The notes: generated by a model not told the origin, from the sequence alone. A DNA stretch of 64,000 nucleotides from Clostridiales bacterium Firm_08 (GCA_001604045.1 LVAN01000013.1:22179-86178), one strand, 5' to 3'; positions 1 to 10,574 are shown, counted from the stretch's first letter. Translations and numbers: made by a program.

Positions 1-2
1 AG

Positions 3-314
3 CAGGTCGGGATGGTGGACGACGCGGCGCTGTGCGCGAGGCTCGTCGACGTGATGCGCCATACCAAGAGATGGGGGCATCGAAAAGTCCGGTTCGAACT
101 CCGGCGGCGCGGCATTCCGGAGGAAACCGTCCGCGAGGCGCTGGACGACGGGTTCGACGATACCGAAAACGCGGTCTGTCAGATCCGAAAGAAATACGCG
201 GGAGGGGATCTCTCCGATCCCAAAACAAGGGCAAAGATCGCGGCGGGGCTGAACCGCCTCGGTTTTGACTATGACACCGTCCGCGCGGCAATTACAGTGG
301 AGAATTTTGAATGA
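3..314 (+). CDS. recX: Regulatory protein RecX, C-terminal part (5' end outside window)
   Basis: Open frame runs to the window edge; RecX-like motifs (RWGHRKVRFELRRRGI, GLNRLGFDYDTVRAAI); overlaps the next start codon. Confidence 0.75.
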   Translation, partial: QVGMVDDAALCARLVDVMRHTKRWGHRKVRFELRRRGIPEETVREALDDGFDDTENAVCQIRKKYAGGDLSDPKTRAKIAAGLNRLGFDYDTVRAAITVENFE

Positions 315-1630
315 AAGTCGGTTTTATCGGGCTCGGATGCGAGAAAAACGTCGTCAACACCGAGCAGATGATCTTTAAGGCGCGCGCCGCCGGTCATACC
401 ATCGTCGATCAGGCGGAGGGCGCGGACGCGGTGGTCATCAACACCTGCGGATTTATCGAGCCAGCGAAAAAAGAGGCGATCGACACCATTATGGAGATCG
501 CCGAGCTTAAAAAAGAGGGCAAGGTCGGGAAGATCGTTGTCGCCGGGTGCCTTGTGCAGCGGTACAAGGACAGCATCGCCGATGAGATCTATGAGGCGGA
601 CGCCTTTGTGGACGTCGGGTCTTTTGACGATATCGCGGACGTCCTTGCGGACCTTGAAAACAAAGAGACCGTGACGCGGTTTGCCGATCCCGACGCGTCT
701 TCCGTCGAGGGGGAACGCGTCCGCACCACACAGCGGCAGACCGCATATCTTAAAATAGCGGAGGGATGCAGCAACCGCTGCGCCTACTGCGCCATTCCCG
801 CCATCCGGGGCAGATACCGCTCCCGCGAGATGGGAAGCATCCTTGCCGAGGCGCGCGAGATGGCGCGGGAGGGCGTGAAAGAGATCATCCTCATCGCGCA
901 GGACACCACCAATTACGGCGTTGACCTGTACGGAAAGCGGCGGCTCTGCGATCTGTTGCGGGAGATCGCCGCGATCGACGGCGTGCGCTGGATCCGGATG
1001 CTGTATCTGTACGCCGACAAGATCACGCCGGAACTGCTTGAGCTGATGGCGTCGGAGGAAAAGATCCTGCCCTATGTCGAGATGGCGGTACAGCATTCCG
1101 AGGACAAGATCCTGAAGGCAATGCGCCGTCCCGGCGGCAGGCAAAGTCTTTTGCAAACGCTTTCGGACATCCGCGCCGCCCTGCCGGACGCCGTCATCCG
1201 CACCACGCTGATCGCGGGGTTTCCCGGAGAGACGGAAAAGGAGTTCGAGGGGCTTTGTGAGTTCGTAAGGCAGGCGCGGTTTGACAGACTGGGCGTGTTC
1301 CCCTATTCCAGAGAGGAGGGGACGCCCGCCTATGATATGCCGGGGCAGGTCCCGGAGGAGGAAAAACTGCGGCGCGCCGAGGTGCTGGAGGACATCCAGT
1401 CGGACATCGCCCTGCAAAAACTTTCCGCCCGCGTCGGACAAACACTGACCGTTTTGACGGAAGGCTTTGACCGTTACGCGGAGTGCTGGTACGGCAGGAG
1501 TTACGGCGAGGCGCCGGACATCGACGGTAAGATCTTTTTTACCGCCGGAGGGCACGTGAAAAGCGGGGATTTCGTGAAAGTGCGGATCACCGATATACTT
1601 GATTTTGATCTTTTAGGGGAGGAAGCGTAA
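311..1630 (+). CDS. rimO: Ribosomal protein S12 methylthiotransferase RimO (radical SAM)
   Basis: 439 aa; GLGCEKNVVNTE N-terminus, radical SAM CxxxCxxC (CSNRCAYCAIP), C-terminal TRAM-like region. Confidence 0.9.
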   Translation: MKVGFIGLGCEKNVVNTEQMIFKARAAGHTIVDQAEGADAVVINTCGFIEPAKKEAIDTIMEIAELKKEGKVGKIVVAGCLVQRYKDSIADEIYEADAFVDVGSFDDIADVLADLENKETVTRFADPDASSVEGERVRTTQRQTAYLKIAEGCSNRCAYCAIPAIRGRYRSREMGSILAEAREMAREGVKEIILIAQDTTNYGVDLYGKRRLCDLLREIAAIDGVRWIRMLYLYADKITPELLELMASEEKILPYVEMAVQHSEDKILKAMRRPGGRQSLLQTLSDIRAALPDAVIRTTLIAGFPGETEKEFEGLCEFVRQARFDRLGVFPYSREEGTPAYDMPGQVPEEEKLRRAEVLEDIQSDIALQKLSARVGQTLTVLTEGFDRYAECWYGRSYGEAPDIDGKIFFTAGGHVKSGDFVKVRITDILDFDLLGEEA

Positions 1631-2206
1631 ATGAATTTACCCAACAAACTGACGGTGGCGAGGATGATCGCCACCCCCATCTTTATGGCGACGCTGGTGT
1701 TCAGATTTCCCGGGCACTATCTCGTCTCGCTCGTTCTGTTTATCGCCGCGTCGCTGACAGACCTCGCGGACGGCAAGATCGCGCGCAGCCGGGGGCTGGT
1801 GACGGATTTCGGGAAATTTATGGATCCGCTCGCCGATAAGATGCTGACGACCGCCGCCTTTCTCGGTTTTCTGTTGAAAGGCATCGGCTGGCAGATCGTG
1901 TGGGTCACCTTTATCGTGCTGTTCCGGGAGTTTATGGTGTCTTCCATCCGTCTGGTGATGGTCAGCGGGCAGGGTAAGGTCGTTGCCGCCAATATGTGGG
2001 GCAAGAGCAAGACCGTTGTGCAGATGGCGGGCATCATTCTGGCGCTTGCCTGTTACTCTTTGATCGAGGACTTCGGCATCACGGCGATCGGGACGGTCAG
2101 CGACATCGCGATCAGCGTCGTTTTGTGGGCGGGCGCTGTGCTGTGCGTCATCTCGGGCGGCATTTATCTGTGGGACGCGAAAGACGCGATCAACCCGTCA
2201 AAGTAG
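1631..2206 (+). CDS. pgsA: CDP-diacylglycerol--glycerol-3-phosphate 3-phosphatidyltransferase
   Basis: MNLPNKLTVARM start; DLADGKIARSRGLVTDFGKFMDPLADK CDP-alcohol phosphotransferase motif. Confidence 0.92.
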   Translation: MNLPNKLTVARMIATPIFMATLVFRFPGHYLVSLVLFIAASLTDLADGKIARSRGLVTDFGKFMDPLADKMLTTAAFLGFLLKGIGWQIVWVTFIVLFREFMVSSIRLVMVSGQGKVVAANMWGKSKTVVQMAGIILALACYSLIEDFGITAIGTVSDIAISVVLWAGAVLCVISGGIYLWDAKDAINPSK

Positions 2207-2233
2207 ACCCGTCTGCTTCATAAGGAGCGTACT

Positions 2234-2872
2234 ATGTTTCGAAAACTCAAAAACGATCTGCGCGTCGTACGGGAAAACGATCCCGCCGCTCGCGGTAACG
2301 CGGAGATCTTTTTTCTCTATAACGGCTTCAAGGCCGTGCGGAAATACCGCAAAGCGCACTGGTTTTACCGCCGCCGGATGTATTTTATCGCCCGGTGGAT
2401 CTCTCAGCGCGCCAAATTCAGGACGGGTATCGAGATCCACCCCGCCGCGACGCTCGGTGAAGGGCTGTTCATCGATCACGGTACCGGTGTCGTGATCGGA
2501 GAGACGACGGTGATCGGTAAAAACTGCGTTATTTACCAGGGCGTGACGCTGGGCGGCACCGGCAAGGAGACCGGCAAACGCCATCCCACCCTCGGCGACA
2601 ACGTGATGGTCGGCGCGGGCGCCAAGGTGCTGGGTCCCATCAACGTCGGCAATAACGTCAAGATCGCGGCGGGCGCCGTCGTGCTGAACGATATTCCCGA
2701 CAACGCCACCGCCGTCGGCGTGCCCGCGCGCGTCGTGCGGCTGGAGGGCAAAAGGGTGACGCAGGATCTCGATCAGATCCATTTCGCCGATCCCGTCAGT
2801 CAGGCGATCTGTAAACTGCAGATAGAGATCGATCATTTGCAAAAAAGAATCGGGGAGTTAGAGGAAAAATGA
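2234..2872 (+). CDS. cysE: Serine O-acetyltransferase
   Basis: Left-handed beta-helix hexapeptide repeats, GIEIHPAATLGEGLFIDHGTGVVIGE, directly upstream of cysS. Confidence 0.92.
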   Translation: MFRKLKNDLRVVRENDPAARGNAEIFFLYNGFKAVRKYRKAHWFYRRRMYFIARWISQRAKFRTGIEIHPAATLGEGLFIDHGTGVVIGETTVIGKNCVIYQGVTLGGTGKETGKRHPTLGDNVMVGAGAKVLGPINVGNNVKIAAGAVVLNDIPDNATAVGVPARVVRLEGKRVTQDLDQIHFADPVSQAICKLQIEIDHLQKRIGELEEK

Positions 2873-4263
2873 AACTTTTCAATACACTGACGCGGCAAAA
2901 AGAGGAATTCAAGGAACTCAAGGACGGCACGGTCACCATCTATTCCTGCGGGCCGACGGTCTATAATCTGTTCCATATCGGCAACGCGCGGCCCTTCATC
3001 ACCTTCGATCTGCTGCGCCGATACTTCGAATACCGCGGGAAAAAAGTGAGGTTCGTGCAGAATTTTACCGACATCGACGATAAGATGATCCGTCGGGCCA
3101 ACGAGGAAGGCGTCACCGTAAAGGATCTCGGCGACCGTTACATAGAGGAATATTTCACCGACGCCGAGGGGCTCGGCGTCAAAAAGGCGACCGTCCATCC
3201 CCGCGCGACGGAATGCATCGGGGACATCATCAAACTGGTGGAAACGCTGGTGGAAAAGGGATACGCCTACGAGGTGGACGGCGACGTCTACTTCCGCACC
3301 AAAAAATTCCCCGGCTACGGCAAACTGTCCCACCATCCGCTGGATGAACTGGAAAGCGGCGCCCGCGTCGACGTGGATGACCGCAAAGAGGACGCGATGG
3401 ATTTCGCGCTCTGGAAGGCGCAAAAGCCGGGCGAACCCGCCTGGCAGTCCCCCTGGGGCATGGGCCGCCCCGGCTGGCATATCGAATGTTCCGCGATGGC
3501 GAACAAATATCTCGGCAAGACCGTCGACATCCACTGCGGCGGCGTCGATCTGATATTCCCCCATCACGAAAACGAGATCGCGCAGAGCGAAAGCGCCAAC
3601 GGCGTCGAGTTCGCGTGTTATTGGATGCATAACGGCCATATCAACGTGGACAACCGCAAGATGAGCAAATCGCTCGGCAATTTTTTCACCGTCCGCGACG
3701 CGGCGGAGAAATACGGGTATGAGACCATCCGTTTCTTTATGCTGTCCTCTCATTACCGCAGTCCCATCAACTATTCGGCGGACGCGCTGGACGCCGCCGC
3801 CGCGGGACTTGAGAGGCTGTATACCGCGCGGGATAATCTGCGCTTTGAGATCAAAAACGCGAAAGCGCAAAAACCGCTGCCCGGCGAGGATGCCGCCGAC
3901 TTTGACAAATACCGGGATCTGTTCTGCGAAAAAATGGACGACGACCTCAACACCGCCGACGCGATCAGCGTGCTGTTCGATATGGCGCGGCAGATCAACA
4001 CCGCGCTGACAGAGGAGCATTCCGCCGCGTATCTGACGGCGGCGCTGACCGTCTTTGAGGAACTTGCCGGCGTGCTGGGCATCCTCGGCGAGGAAAAACA
4101 GGCGGACGTTCCCGACGACGTCAAAGCGCTGGTCGAACAGCGAGCCGCCGCCCGCGCCGCGAAGGACTGGGCAAAGGCGGACGAGATCCGCGCGAAACTC
4201 GCCGCGATGGGCGTGATCGTTGAGGACACCAAAGACGGCGCCAAGATATTGATGAAAAAATAG
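2869..4263 (+). CDS. cysS: Cysteinyl-tRNA synthetase
   Basis: HIGN motif (FHIGNARPFITFD), KMSKSLGN motif, zinc-binding CSAMANKYLG/HHENEIAQSE. Confidence 0.97.
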   Translation: MKLFNTLTRQKEEFKELKDGTVTIYSCGPTVYNLFHIGNARPFITFDLLRRYFEYRGKKVRFVQNFTDIDDKMIRRANEEGVTVKDLGDRYIEEYFTDAEGLGVKKATVHPRATECIGDIIKLVETLVEKGYAYEVDGDVYFRTKKFPGYGKLSHHPLDELESGARVDVDDRKEDAMDFALWKAQKPGEPAWQSPWGMGRPGWHIECSAMANKYLGKTVDIHCGGVDLIFPHHENEIAQSESANGVEFACYWMHNGHINVDNRKMSKSLGNFFTVRDAAEKYGYETIRFFMLSSHYRSPINYSADALDAAAAGLERLYTARDNLRFEIKNAKAQKPLPGEDAADFDKYRDLFCEKMDDDLNTADAISVLFDMARQINTALTEEHSAAYLTAALTVFEELAGVLGILGEEKQADVPDDVKALVEQRAAARAAKDWAKADEIRAKLAAMGVIVEDTKDGAKILMKK

Positions 4264-4274
4264 ATCCGAATACC

Positions 4275-4312
4275 AAAACCCCCTGCTGTTTAAAACCGGC
4301 AGGGGTTTTTTA
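4275..4312 (+). terminator. Rho-independent terminator after cysS
   Basis: aaccccctgc...gcaggggttttttat hairpin plus T tract. Confidence 0.85.
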
Positions 4313-4398
4313 TATTGGGGGAAAAAGCGGCGCTCCGATCGGATCGATCGGAGCGCCGTGTTTTGTTTGGAGAGATCGCCCGGAAAAGGCGTGCCTCA

Positions 4399-7300
4399 TC
4401 ATTTGAAGTATTTGTAGAAATACATAAAGATGGTGGCGACTTCCGCGCGCGTGGCCTTGCCCTGCGGATTGAAGTATCCGTTCGAGCCCGCGACAAGTTC
4501 GGCGCGCTGACAGGTCGTGACCGCCGATTTGGCCCATTTGGAGATCTTTGCCGCGTCTTTGAAGGTCACCGCTTTGATCCGCGGGTTGAGCGTGATCTTC
4601 TCAAATTTGGAGTAAGTGACGAGGATGGTGCAGATCTGCTCGCGCGTGATCGGATCGTTGGGCATAAACTTGCCGTTCGCGCCGGTAACGATGCCGTTTT
4701 CGCTCGCCCATTTGACGGCGCCGGTGTACCACTGACCGCTCTTGACGTCGGAGAAAGGCGTGGAGACCTTATTGTTGACCTTGACGCCGGAAATGCGGGA
4801 CAGGACGGCGACGAACATCGCGCGGGTCATGGTGCCGTTCGGATCCATCTTGCCGTTCGAGCCTTCCAGAAGTCCGTTGGTATAGGCGAAGGTGATGGCG
4901 CCGTTTTTGACGTACCAGTCCTTATTGCCGAGATCGCTGAATATGCTCGTGACGTCCACCGTGACCTTGGGGATGGCGCGGCTGTCCATCAGGATATTGC
5001 AGTAGAGGCAGTGTTTTTCCTCCCGTCCTTCGGCGGAGGTAGTCGCCTTTTTGACGACGGTCCACGCGCCCGCCTTGTGTCCGGTCGGCGCGATCTCCCG
5101 CGTGGAGAGCACACCGCCGCAGAGTTTACAGAGACGCTGTTCCTCGCCCGCCTCGGTGCATTTCGCCGCTTTTTTGGTCGTCCAGGCGCCGGGCTGATGC
5201 GCGAGTTTCGCGATCGGTTCGGTGTAAACGTCGCCGCAAAGCGCGCAGGTATAGGTCGTCGTGCCTTCCGCGGTGCAGGTCGCCGCCTGGGTGACCCGGG
5301 AGCGGTAGTTGTGACCCGATTCCGGTATCGTCTCGCTTTGGAGGACCTCCTTGCAGTCGAGACAGCGGATGACCTTTTCACCTTCCGCGGTGCAGGTCGC
5401 CGGAATGCTGACGGTCCATGAACCGGGCGTGTGACCTTTCGGCTGGGTGGTCCGCTCATCCATTTTTATGCCGCAGACGACGCATTGCCGTTCCTCTTTG
5501 CCTTCCGCGGTGCAGGTCGCCGCCAGGACGGTCCTCCACTCGCCGGGGATGTGGTCGGCTTTCGGCGTCACGGTGCCGCTGAGCAGTTCGCCGCAGATCG
5601 AGCAGAGCGTGCCGTCATACCCCTCCTGCTGGCAGGTGGCGGTCGTGTGGACCAGTTCGGTCCTGCTGTGGGCGCAGTTTTTGGTAGAGAGATCGGCGGA
5701 GGTGTAGGTATACTCGGAATAGGAGACGGGATGGGTGCCTGTGTACTGCGTCACCGTGTCGTTGACCGTGGCGCCGACCACCGCGCCGCTCTTTTCAAAG
5801 TAGTTGCCGCTGATCGAAACGTTGCTGTGCGCCGCGGCGCCGGTCGCTGTCGTGCTGAACAGATAGGGCAGATCCGCCTCTGTGCTGATCAGTCTGTTTT
5901 TGAGGAAGGTGTAGTTGTCGCCGAGTTCCTTGTCGTACGCCGTGTTGGAGCCGACGCCGTATACGAACGCCGCCGCGGCGGTGCTCGTCGAGCCGTCGCC
6001 CTCATAGATGAGGTTTTCGGAGACGTTCAGGGTGAAATTATCGGTGTCGCTGTTGAGATACAGCACGCCGTTCGTCGCGCCGCCCTTGCCGGCGGAATTT
6101 CTGAACACGTTGCCGGTGAAACTGACGGCGACGTTTTGGTAAGAGGCGATGCTCTTGCAGTAGTTGACGGTCAGCGCGAGCGTGATCATATTGCCCGCCG
6201 CGACAGCGTCAAAGAAGGAGTCTTTCACGGTGTACGCCGCCGTATGGTCGGTCTTGCCGTCCACAACGCCGGGCACACGGTGGTAGTCTATCTGATTGGT
6301 GCCGCTGAAATAACTGTTCTCGACGGTCACGTCGTCGACGGCTGTCGCCATCACGCGGCGGGAGTTGCCGTAGGCGCGCAGGTTTTTCACCAGCAGCGTT
6401 CCGGTGATGGAACGGCTCTGCACGTTGGTGTTTTCACCGACGTTGATCGCGTCGCCGGCGGTGATGGCGGTGATGACGCTGTTGCTCACCGTCACGTTCA
6501 GCGGGGCATCGTTCGCGGTGCGGTTGGTGCGCACACTGCCGCTGCCGGTAAAGGTCACGCCGTCGATCTCGAACGAGGCGCAGCGATCCCGCAGGATCCA
6601 GTCGCCGGTGATGACGGCTTCCTCGCCTGTGACGGAGCGATCGGGGGAGAGCGTCCAGGCGTCCTGCTCGGCAGGACCCTTGACGTTGGGATCGATGCCT
6701 GCTTTGGCGCCGATGACCTTTAGGCTTTTGGTGATGTTATAGTCGCCGCGGTAGGTCCCCGCCGAAAGGATCAGCGTTCCGCCGTCGTTCAGCGTGTCCA
6801 TCGCCTCGTCCACGTCGGTGAACAGATCGTATCCTTTGACGAAGTTGTAGGAAACGCCCTCCACCGTTTTGACCAGCACCCTGCCGGTCGCGGCGTTCAC
6901 CGCGGCGGCGGAGGTGTCCACCATCACGGCGTTTTCCACGGGATACATATTGTCGGGGAAACTGTCGGGCGTACCGCTTGCCGTAAACACGACGCGGTAG
7001 AATTTTGAATTGCCGGCGATGGAACCGGTGATCATCGCGTATACCGTGGCGGTGTCCGTCACGGTGAGGCTTTCAAGATCCTCGCCGCCGAACGTTTCCT
7101 CGGACAGCGACAGCGTGCCCTTCGGCGTTGTCGCCGTGAAGGAAGCGGGCGTGATGACGGTATCCGGCGCGACCCTGGCGTTGATGACATACGGATCCGT
7201 CGCCGTACCCGTGCCGCTTGACGCGGCGTAAGGATATCCGTTGATGTTGGTGATCTTGCGCGCGGTGTTGTTGACAGTGATCTTTACATAGGAAACGTTC

Positions 7301-9546
7301 GCGTTGTAACCGTAATGCGTGCCGCCGGTGCCGCTTTCATTGACGCCGCCCAAAAGATAGTGGACGTTCCACTGATCGCTGTAATAGCCTTTTCCTGAAT
7401 AGGTGGAGCCCACCGCGTAACTGCCGTGGCCCTGGACCAGTTCTTTGGTCTCGCTGACAACGCCGTCGATCGAGAAAGAATAGATATGATCGGAGCATTC
7501 GATCTTATAGGTGTGCGTGCCGCTTGCCGTGCCGCCCGTCCAGGTCTTCCAGAAATAGTCGGTGTACACGGTATCGCGGAAAACGCGCCAGCCTGTCGTG
7601 TTGTAGTAGTAGATGAACATAAAGTCCGGCTTGCCGCCGTCCGAGTTGGCGGTCGCCGCCGCGTCGGAGGAGGAGGCGAGCATGGAACCGCTGGGGGTAT
7701 CCGTCGCGCGCCACTCGATGGAGAAATATTTGCCGTAATCCAGCGTCAGGTCCTCGGACAGCGCGAACGCGCCGGTGCCCAGCCCGCCGTCCACCAGATC
7801 GATGCTGCCGCTCGTCGTGGTGGCGACGCCGTTCTGGAAGGACCAGCTGTACACGTCGTTGCCGCGGGCGGTGAAATCACCGGCGCCGCTGCCGACCACC
7901 CGGATGGTGATGGTGGCAAGCGGAGTGGCGGAATTCGTATAGGAGTAGATCTTCATCTGGCAGCTGCTGCCGGGAGCCGCCGTCTTGCGGATGGCAAAAT
8001 CGTTGACGCCGTTATAGTTCACGATGCTGCCGCCGTCCTCGATGACGATGTTGAAGGGATCGTCGCTGGTGAACGGATAGGCGCGGGTGCAGTAGTTGTA
8101 AAAATCACCGGGTTTGACATAGATGGTCGACCCGTCGGCGTATCCGATCTTGTCGAAATACGCCACGGCGCTCGTCGCGGCTTCCAGGCAGTCGGCGCCG
8201 CGGTAGACCGCCGCCGCCTTGCCTGACGCGGACTGACCGAGATAGTTGCGTCCGATCTGCGAATTGTGCAGGTTGTCGTACCGCAGCGTTCCCTCCGGAT
8301 AGGAGAAGGTCTGATTGACGCGGGTGGCGATGTAGTAGTCGTCGAGATCCTCGGCGAGTTTGAGCTGCGCCGTACGGGTGGACGTCGTCATACCGACGGG
8401 ACGCCAGCCGACGAGGATATCAAAGCAGTAATCAAAGCCCAGCACTTCGGTCATATAGGAATGCCAGGTGTGCGTACTGGCGGCATAGGTCACGCCGCGG
8501 GAGATAAAGGCATTGGTGTTTTTGTTGACCGCGAAGCCGTTGTAATGCACCGTCCAGTTGCTGCTGACCTCCGCCTCGCCCTGTAAGAAGAAATAGGAGC
8601 GGACGCGGATCTCATATTTGTTTTGGAACGCGTTTGCCGACCACAGCGCCTCGGCGCCTTCGAACACCTCGTTGGTGTGCGCCCAGGTGTAGGTCCTCAC
8701 GTCGTCGCCGCAGCCCGGCAGGAACTTGCCGATGCCGGTGCCGGAGATGGCGCCGTTGAGCAGCAGGACTTTTTCGCCCAGTTTGTCATACAGGGTGGAG
8801 GCAAGCGACGGCTCGTTACTGCCGACGTTCGCCGTGCCGTCCGCTTTGGTCATCGGGACGAAATCCGACGGCAGCGTGTACGAGATGGTGTCCTGATTGG
8901 CGGCGAACTGCCAGCCGTAATGCAGGCAGGTGCCGGGTTTGGGCGCGAGCGCCTCGCTCTTGTTGTAGTAGTTGACCGCCGCGTTGGACTGACCGGTCAG
9001 CATCCACACGCCGAGCACCGCCCGGATGGTCTTTGTGATGGTCAGCGTTTCGCTTTGGGCGCCGTTTGTCGCCGTGATGGTGACAGGGCTCGCGCTGACC
9101 CCCGCGATGTGTACGACGCCGGCGCTTGTGACGGTGGCGACCGACGTGTTGCTCGACGTGAAGGACGTCGCCGTGAAAGACGGCGTGAAGGTGTAATAAT
9201 CGTCATATTGCAGGACAAATCCAAGCGAGGGGTCTTTTTCAAACGTCACGGTGACGGTCTTTCCGCCGGTAACGGCGGTCGCCGTCCCGGCAGTCTCCCC
9301 GTCCGCCAGGAAGGCCTGTGTGACGGTGCCGCTTGAGACCTGAAGCTGCGGTACCCTCGGTCTGCCGTCCGGCAGTTTGACGATAAACGCGCCGTCTCCG
9401 GTGTTCTGCGCGGTGACCGTCAGGTCGTCCAGCGTGACGCCGAATTCCTCAAGCGTCTGCGTTTCCGCGAAGGTGAGCGATGCGGCGAAGGTCGCCAGCA
9501 TCAGCACAGCCAGCACAAGACAGACGAGCCGTTTCGCGTTGTTCAT
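4399..9546 (-). CDS. Giant SLH-domain surface protein with sialate O-acetylesterase/SGNH-like region, beta-helix region and CxxC repeats
   Basis: 1715 aa; signal peptide MNNAKRLVCLVLAVLMLATFAASLTFA; GVWMLTGQSNA motif; six CxxC repeats; C-terminal SLH repeats (SDVKSGQWYTGAVKWASENGIVTGANGKFMPNDPITREQI). Confidence 0.85.
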   Translation of the reverse strand: MNNAKRLVCLVLAVLMLATFAASLTFAETQTLEEFGVTLDDLTVTAQNTGDGAFIVKLPDGRPRVPQLQVSSGTVTQAFLADGETAGTATAVTGGKTVTVTFEKDPSLGFVLQYDDYYTFTPSFTATSFTSSNTSVATVTSAGVVHIAGVSASPVTITATNGAQSETLTITKTIRAVLGVWMLTGQSNAAVNYYNKSEALAPKPGTCLHYGWQFAANQDTISYTLPSDFVPMTKADGTANVGSNEPSLASTLYDKLGEKVLLLNGAISGTGIGKFLPGCGDDVRTYTWAHTNEVFEGAEALWSANAFQNKYEIRVRSYFFLQGEAEVSSNWTVHYNGFAVNKNTNAFISRGVTYAASTHTWHSYMTEVLGFDYCFDILVGWRPVGMTTSTRTAQLKLAEDLDDYYIATRVNQTFSYPEGTLRYDNLHNSQIGRNYLGQSASGKAAAVYRGADCLEAATSAVAYFDKIGYADGSTIYVKPGDFYNYCTRAYPFTSDDPFNIVIEDGGSIVNYNGVNDFAIRKTAAPGSSCQMKIYSYTNSATPLATITIRVVGSGAGDFTARGNDVYSWSFQNGVATTTSGSIDLVDGGLGTGAFALSEDLTLDYGKYFSIEWRATDTPSGSMLASSSDAAATANSDGGKPDFMFIYYYNTTGWRVFRDTVYTDYFWKTWTGGTASGTHTYKIECSDHIYSFSIDGVVSETKELVQGHGSYAVGSTYSGKGYYSDQWNVHYLLGGVNESGTGGTHYGYNANVSYVKITVNNTARKITNINGYPYAASSGTGTATDPYVINARVAPDTVITPASFTATTPKGTLSLSEETFGGEDLESLTVTDTATVYAMITGSIAGNSKFYRVVFTASGTPDSFPDNMYPVENAVMVDTSAAAVNAATGRVLVKTVEGVSYNFVKGYDLFTDVDEAMDTLNDGGTLILSAGTYRGDYNITKSLKVIGAKAGIDPNVKGPAEQDAWTLSPDRSVTGEEAVITGDWILRDRCASFEIDGVTFTGSGSVRTNRTANDAPLNVTVSNSVITAITAGDAINVGENTNVQSRSITGTLLVKNLRAYGNSRRVMATAVDDVTVENSYFSGTNQIDYHRVPGVVDGKTDHTAAYTVKDSFFDAVAAGNMITLALTVNYCKSIASYQNVAVSFTGNVFRNSAGKGGATNGVLYLNSDTDNFTLNVSENLIYEGDGSTSTAAAAFVYGVGSNTAYDKELGDNYTFLKNRLISTEADLPYLFSTTATGAAAHSNVSISGNYFEKSGAVVGATVNDTVTQYTGTHPVSYSEYTYTSADLSTKNCAHSRTELVHTTATCQQEGYDGTLCSICGELLSGTVTPKADHIPGEWRTVLAATCTAEGKEERQCVVCGIKMDERTTQPKGHTPGSWTVSIPATCTAEGEKVIRCLDCKEVLQSETIPESGHNYRSRVTQAATCTAEGTTTYTCALCGDVYTEPIAKLAHQPGAWTTKKAAKCTEAGEEQRLCKLCGGVLSTREIAPTGHKAGAWTVVKKATTSAEGREEKHCLYCNILMDSRAIPKVTVDVTSIFSDLGNKDWYVKNGAITFAYTNGLLEGSNGKMDPNGTMTRAMFVAVLSRISGVKVNNKVSTPFSDVKSGQWYTGAVKWASENGIVTGANGKFMPNDPITREQICTILVTYSKFEKITLNPRIKAVTFKDAAKISKWAKSAVTTCQRAELVAGSNGYFNPQGKATRAEVATIFMYFYKYFK

Positions 9547-9760
9547 AATGATCCGCTCCTTTTTATAAAATACTGTTGCATAATAATTATAATATAAAGT
9601 TTCCCGGATTTCTATTATGGAAAGTCACGAAAAAACGACGCTTTTTTTGTGATAAATCAACAAAGACCGCGATACCCTCGGGACAGATCATAAAATAAAC
9701 GCGGCGTGTCAAGCCGTAGCGGTAATTATTCATCGTTTACTTGAGGAGGGGAAAATAAAA

Positions 9761-9797
9761 AGCAGGCGTGTCAAAGAGGTTCTTTGACACGCCTGCT
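9761..9797 (-). terminator. Terminator hairpin downstream of the SDR gene
   Basis: agcaggcgtgtcaaaga-ggt-tctttgacacgcctgct perfect inverted repeat. Confidence 0.8.
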
Positions 9798-9806
9798 GAT
9801 CACCGT

Positions 9807-10574
9807 TTATTTTTCCGGGATGATAGGATAAAGCTGGATCATATTGCCGCCGTCCACCACAAGTTCCGCGCCGGTCGTGTTGCGGCTCTGATCGGAGCCG
9901 AGATACCACGCGGCGTTGGCGATGTCCTCGAAAGAGGCGATGTCCCCGAGGGGCGTGAAGTTGGAGGGAGCGTTGCGGCAGTCGTTATAATTGTTTTCCC
10001 ACCGCTCGGTCTTGATCATACCGGGCAGTACGCAGTTGGAGCGGATGTTGTATTTCCCGAGGTCCAGCGCCAGCGCGCGGCTCATCGCCAGCATGCCGCC
10101 CTTGGAGGCGGAATACGCGCAGCGGGAGGGGATGGCGCGGTAAGCGGTATTGGAATTGATGAACACGACGGCGCCGCCGCCCTTTTCCTTCATTTGAAGC
10201 GCCGCCGCGCGCGCCAGCATAAAGTTCCAGCCGACGTTGGTGTTGATGACATCCATAAAATCTTTGATATCGACGGTAAGGGTATCCTGCCGGATGCCGA
10301 GGTTGGCGGCGTTGCAGACCAGTGTGTCCAGCAGGTAGCCGTTTGCCCGGATATCCTCAAATACCGTCTTGACATCGCCTTCGTCAAACGCCGACAGAGC
10401 GTAGCCTTTGGCAAAACGACCCGTTATCGCGGTGATCTTTTCCGCCGCCGCCTGCGCCGACTCCGCGTGTCTGCTGGTAATGAAAACATCATACCCTTCT
10501 TCCGCAAAACGCTTTGCGATCGCAAATCCCGTTGTGTTTTCCCTGGCGCCCGTAACAAGTACGCTCTTTTTCAT
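9807..10574 (-). CDS. SDR family NAD(P)-dependent oxidoreductase
   Basis: Rossmann VLVTGARENTTGFAIAKRFAEEG; YSASKGGM (YxxxK); C-terminal NTTGAELVVDGGN. Confidence 0.9.
   Translation of the reverse strand: MKKSVLVTGARENTTGFAIAKRFAEEGYDVFITSRHAESAQAAAEKITAITGRFAKGYALSAFDEGDVKTVFEDIRANGYLLDTLVCNAANLGIRQDTLTVDIKDFMDVINTNVGWNFMLARAAALQMKEKGGGAVVFINSNTAYRAIPSRCAYSASKGGMLAMSRALALDLGKYNIRSNCVLPGMIKTERWENNYNDCRNAPSNFTPLGDIASFEDIANAAWYLGSDQSRNTTGAELVVDGGNMIQLYPIIPEK

Noticed and set aside
4315-8226. Several long plus-strand ORFs (368, 430, 266 aa) antisense to the first SLH gene
   Set aside because: Same antisense codon-bias artefact
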